Assembly: GCA_949289345.1 (NCBI GenBank)
Contig: CASENS010000027.1
Coordinates: forward strand, 1 to 51,365
Source: an uncultured Bacteroides sp.
Lineage (GTDB): Bacteria; Bacteroidota; Bacteroidia; Bacteroidales; Bacteroidaceae
Reading direction: 5' to 3'
Length of the DNA stretch: 51,365 nucleotides
Shown here one piece after another: positions 49,385 through 51,365 of this stretch (position 1 is the stretch's first letter; each line of letters opens with the position of its first letter). The position numbers were made by a program, and so were the translations under genes. Under the pieces are notes generated by a model. It saw nothing but the letters and a program-made list of their open reading frames with translations. It did not search any database and was not told the DNA's origin.

Positions 49385-49918
49385 ATGGACAGGATTATCG
49401 ACAGACTTAAAAAACTGCTCGCCCTTGCGGAACGGGGCGAACGGGGCGAGGCGGACAACGCACGCCGGATGCTGGAGGCTGAACTGCGGAGGCACGGGCT
49501 GACGCTTGACGACATCCGATCCGAGAGAAAATCAACAAGGGTGCTGAAGTATTGCAGCAATGAAGAACTCCAGCTGATTATTCAGATTATACTCAATTAT
49601 TCCGGCAGCGCGAGTGAGGCTTTCAAAGAGGCAAGATACAATACCAGAAAACGGGAGATTTACATCGAACTGTCCGATATGGAATATGTCGACATATCGA
49701 ACATGTGCGACTTTTTCAAGGCGCAGTACAGGAAAGAGCGCAAACGCTTCCTGCACGACATGATAATGGCTTTTGTCCAGAAACACAGCCTGTACGACAG
49801 CACGCCGCAGGAACGCCCCGACAATGACCGGGAATTCGACTGGGATAAACTGATGCGCATACTCGCGCTATCCTCCACCATGGAAGATGTGACATTCAGG
49901 AAGCAGATCTCTAAATGA
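49385..49918 (+). CDS. DUF2786-like early protein
   Basis: 177 aa, first gene of the early operon. The N-terminus IDRLKKLLALAERGERGEADNARRMLEAELRRHGLTLDDI (about residues 4-43) is typical of DUF2786. The rest is helical with DFFKAQYRKERKRFLHDMIMAFVQKHSLYD. The function of the family is unknown; many members are phage-encoded. The stop overlaps the next start as ATGA. Confidence 0.75.
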   Translation: MDRIIDRLKKLLALAERGERGEADNARRMLEAELRRHGLTLDDIRSERKSTRVLKYCSNEELQLIIQIILNYSGSASEAFKEARYNTRKREIYIELSDMEYVDISNMCDFFKAQYRKERKRFLHDMIMAFVQKHSLYDSTPQERPDNDREFDWDKLMRILALSSTMEDVTFRKQISK

Positions 49919-50157
49919 CAAACGATATGGAAGTACAAGTTTTCAAGACACAATGCCGGACAGAACGGGAAGCCCGTGATACGGCAATCTACAATGAGTA
50001 CAAGGAGCTCATGACAGTCAAGGGACAGAGCAAGATGCTTGTCATGGAGCACCTTATGGACAAATACGGCATCCACAGCATCGGCACGATTTACCTCATT
50101 CTCCGCCGGGTTGAAGAGCGCCTAAAGGGACAGGAGGAACCGGGCCATGTTGAGTGA
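49915..50157 (+). CDS. Small HTH-like early protein
   Basis: 80 aa, with TEREARDTAIYNEYKELMTVKGQSKMLVMEHLMDKYGIHSIGTIYLILRRVEERLK, a helix-turn-helix-like pattern as in small phage regulators. Coupled to the preceding gene and overlapping the next by 11 bp. Possible early regulator, and one of the candidates to bind the genome-wide palindrome. Confidence 0.6.
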   Translation: MTNDMEVQVFKTQCRTEREARDTAIYNEYKELMTVKGQSKMLVMEHLMDKYGIHSIGTIYLILRRVEERLKGQEEPGHVE

Positions 50158-50497
50158 GGAGGCAAAACGGCTGAAAGCCCAATACAACAAGAAGTATGTC
50201 GAGGCGTACTGGAACCGGAAAGCCCAGCAGCAAGCGGGGAAAACGGTCACAAGGAAGACGACCCGGAAGACCGTGCGCGAGACAACGATAAGCTGCTTTG
50301 ATGATGACCTGTTGCCGGAAATGGCGGATGTCGAGATAACGGTATGCCGGAACGGAAAGTCCGACGAGCGTTACATCAAGGCTCTCGAACTCGCAAACAA
50401 GCGGCTGAACGGAGAGAACAACCGCCTGATAAGACTGATGATAAAGTACAAGAATTTGATAAGGCAGATAACGGAACTGTACTATGGAGAAGAATAG
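50147..50497 (+). CDS. Small basic early protein of unknown function
   Basis: 116 aa. Basic N-terminal helix (KRLKAQYNKKYVEAYWNRKAQQQAG), a Thr/Lys/Arg linker (KTVTRKTTRKTVRETT), CFDDDLLPE, and a C-terminal helix with coiled-coil character (RYIKALELANKRLNGENNRLIRLMIKYKNLIRQITELYY). It may bind nucleic acid. It overlaps both neighbours. Confidence 0.6.
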   Translation: MLSEEAKRLKAQYNKKYVEAYWNRKAQQQAGKTVTRKTTRKTVRETTISCFDDDLLPEMADVEITVCRNGKSDERYIKALELANKRLNGENNRLIRLMIKYKNLIRQITELYYGEE

Positions 50498-50735
50498 ACA
50501 CAAGGCGGGAAGCCTCGCAAAACGGCTGATACTCTATGCGCTCGCTCTCTGGGGGTTCATTTCGTTCCTTTTCCTCGCAGGAGAAAAAGCCCCCGACAGC
50601 GACATGACATCCGGGCAGTTCTGCCTACTGAAACTCGCGTCCATGGCAAGCCTGCTTTTATGCTGCTTTGTCGGCAAGGTTCTGCATAGGGCCGGGATGC
50701 TTCCCGAAGATCTGGACGAGGATGAAACAGTATAA
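50484..50735 (+). CDS. Small membrane protein of the early operon
   Basis: 83 aa. Two hydrophobic segments (LILYALALWGFISFLFLAG, about residues 15-33, and CLLKLASMASLLLCCFVGKVL, about 46-66) with a basic N-terminus and acidic C-terminus (LPEDLDEDETV). Overlaps the preceding gene by 14 bp. An early membrane protein could be an exclusion factor or an inhibitor of host functions; no family is recognised. Confidence 0.6.
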   Translation: MEKNRHKAGSLAKRLILYALALWGFISFLFLAGEKAPDSDMTSGQFCLLKLASMASLLLCCFVGKVLHRAGMLPEDLDEDETV

Positions 50736-50748
50736 AGACGGAGGATAT

Positions 50749-51039
50749 ATGGAAGAAAAGGCACTACAGGAATTGAACGACAAGCTCGACCATATAGCGG
50801 AACTTACCCTGATCGGGTCGAAAACGGTTCTGAACATCGACGAGGCCGCCCTGTTCACAGGTTTGAGCGTGGGACATATTTACAGGCTGACAAGCGGAAA
50901 GCAGATCCCGCATTTCAAGAAGAACAGACGGCTGTATTTCAAAAAGGCAGAACTGGAGGAATGGCTGCTTGACAACAAGATACTCACGGAGTCAGAAATC
51001 CAGAGCCGTGCAAGCACATACACCGCGATACATAAATGA
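50749..51039 (+). CDS. Excisionase-like HTH_17 DNA-binding protein
   Basis: 96 aa from the ATG at 50749, preceded by GGAGG; upstream in-frame starts overlap the membrane protein. NIDEAALFTGLSVGHIYRLTSGKQIPHFKKNRRLYFKKAELEEWLLDNKI (about residues 31-80) is the classic HTH_17 form of Bacteroidetes excisionase/MerR-like proteins. It is a candidate recombination directionality factor for the integrase, though it lies 3 kb from it. Confidence 0.82.
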   Translation: MEEKALQELNDKLDHIAELTLIGSKTVLNIDEAALFTGLSVGHIYRLTSGKQIPHFKKNRRLYFKKAELEEWLLDNKILTESEIQSRASTYTAIHK

Positions 51040-51049
51040 CAATCACGAT

Positions 51050-51316
51050 ATGGACAACAACGCAACTCATAACCAGCTTATCCGGCAGCGGCTTCTGGAC
51101 GGAGGCAGCATAACCGGAATGGAGGCCCTGAACGAGTTCGGATGCTACCGTCTCGCGTCGCGCATCAGCGACCTGCGTAAAGAGGGGCTCAAAATCGTTA
51201 AACACATGGAGGCGGGGACAAACTGTGTAACCGGCAAGCCGGTGTCTTTCGCCCGTTACTCTCTTGAAATTACGGAAACAACAAAGGAACGCCCGAACCT
51301 GTCAGAGGGCAAATAA
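51050..51316 (+). CDS. Winged helix-turn-helix protein
   Basis: 88 aa. NQLIRQRLLDGGSITGMEALNEFGCYRLASRISDLRKEGLKIV (about residues 8-50) is the helix-turn-helix form used in small phage regulators of Bacteroidales, followed by KPVSFARYSLEI, a beta wing. The gene reads across the circle junction (its last part is repeated at 1-92) directly into the recombinase gene at 105. It is a candidate regulator of the early or middle operons. Confidence 0.78.
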   Translation: MDNNATHNQLIRQRLLDGGSITGMEALNEFGCYRLASRISDLRKEGLKIVKHMEAGTNCVTGKPVSFARYSLEITETTKERPNLSEGK

Positions 51317-51365
51317 ATTCAAATCAAAATGAACAACGAAATCATCGAAGTGAAGCAGGCTGAAA
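51225..51365. repeat. 141-bp terminal redundancy (identical to 1-141)
   Basis: The last 141 bases equal the first 141 exactly, and the gene at 51050 continues properly into them. This shows a circular map of 51,224 bp. The length equals a k-mer size commonly used in metagenome assembly, so it is most simply an assembly overlap and not a biological direct terminal repeat. Confidence 0.9.

Noticed and set aside
1-51365. CRISPR array or insertion sequence
   Set aside because: No regularly spaced direct repeats and no transposase gene were seen; the only mobile retroelement signal is the DGR.

Overview
The window is one complete, circular, double-stranded DNA phage genome of about 51.2 kb. Bases 1-141 are repeated exactly at 51225-51365, so the sequence closes on itself. 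Lifestyle and morphology: a tyrosine integrase, three HTH repressor-like genes and two lysogeny-type cargo genes indicate a temperate phage. A portal, MuF-type minor head protein, capsid, connectors, frameshifted tail chaperone and 1499-aa tape measure indicate a long-tailed siphovirus. Host: promoter boxes of the form TAnnTTTG, mostly weak Shine-Dalgarno signals, and PcfK/PcfJ-, DUF932- and lipoprotein-type families point to the order Bacteroidales. The genus cannot be told from the window.

Layout on the circle: (a) 49.2-2.9 kb, plus strand: small early genes, an annealing-type recombinase, a YqaJ exonuclease and, between these two, a diversity-generating-retroelement (DGR) target gene. (b) 2.9-10.8 kb: replication operon with SF2 helicase, DnaD-like initiator, primase-helicase, PcfK/PcfJ-like genes, an SSB-tail protein and a nuclease. 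(c) 10.8-19.1 kb: SAM synthetase, ParB-methyltransferase fusion, terminase, portal, and a MuF head protein with a papain-fold toxin-like C-terminus. (d) 19.07-22.4 kb, minus strand: an accessory island of small genes plus a DUF932-like gene, inserted between the MuF gene and the capsid genes. (e) 22.5-43.4 kb: scaffold, capsid, connectors, tail tube, chaperones, tape measure, distal tail, DGR and tail tip. (f) 43.4-45.2 kb: lysis genes (membrane protein, lysozyme, small two-TM holin candidate, unimolecular spanin). (g) 45.2-46.3 kb: candidate structured RNA, surface lipoprotein and membrane protein. (h) 46.3-49.3 kb: attachment region candidate, integrase, repressors and switch.

The most notable system is the DGR at 35.1-37.9 kb. 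A 118-bp template repeat (TR) lies between a receptor-binding-type tail gene and a reverse transcriptase. VR1, in the tail gene, differs from the TR at 20 positions, all of them TR adenines. A second variable repeat (VR2) lies about 14 kb away across the circle junction, in a 203-aa gene inside the recombination operon. There 15 of 16 differences are at TR adenines, and the reading frame is the same. One retroelement therefore appears to diversify both a tail protein and a protein encoded among early recombination genes.

A 15-bp palindrome (GATTAYAWTGTAATC type) occurs at five promoters: replication, metK/packaging, minus-strand island, capsid and lysis. This suggests one phage regulator coordinates these operons. 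Other points of interest are a convergent small gene that could encode immunity to the MuF toxin domain, a canonical -1 slippery site in the tail chaperone, an abnormal tRNA-like sequence in the tail operon, and structured leader or intergenic RNAs.
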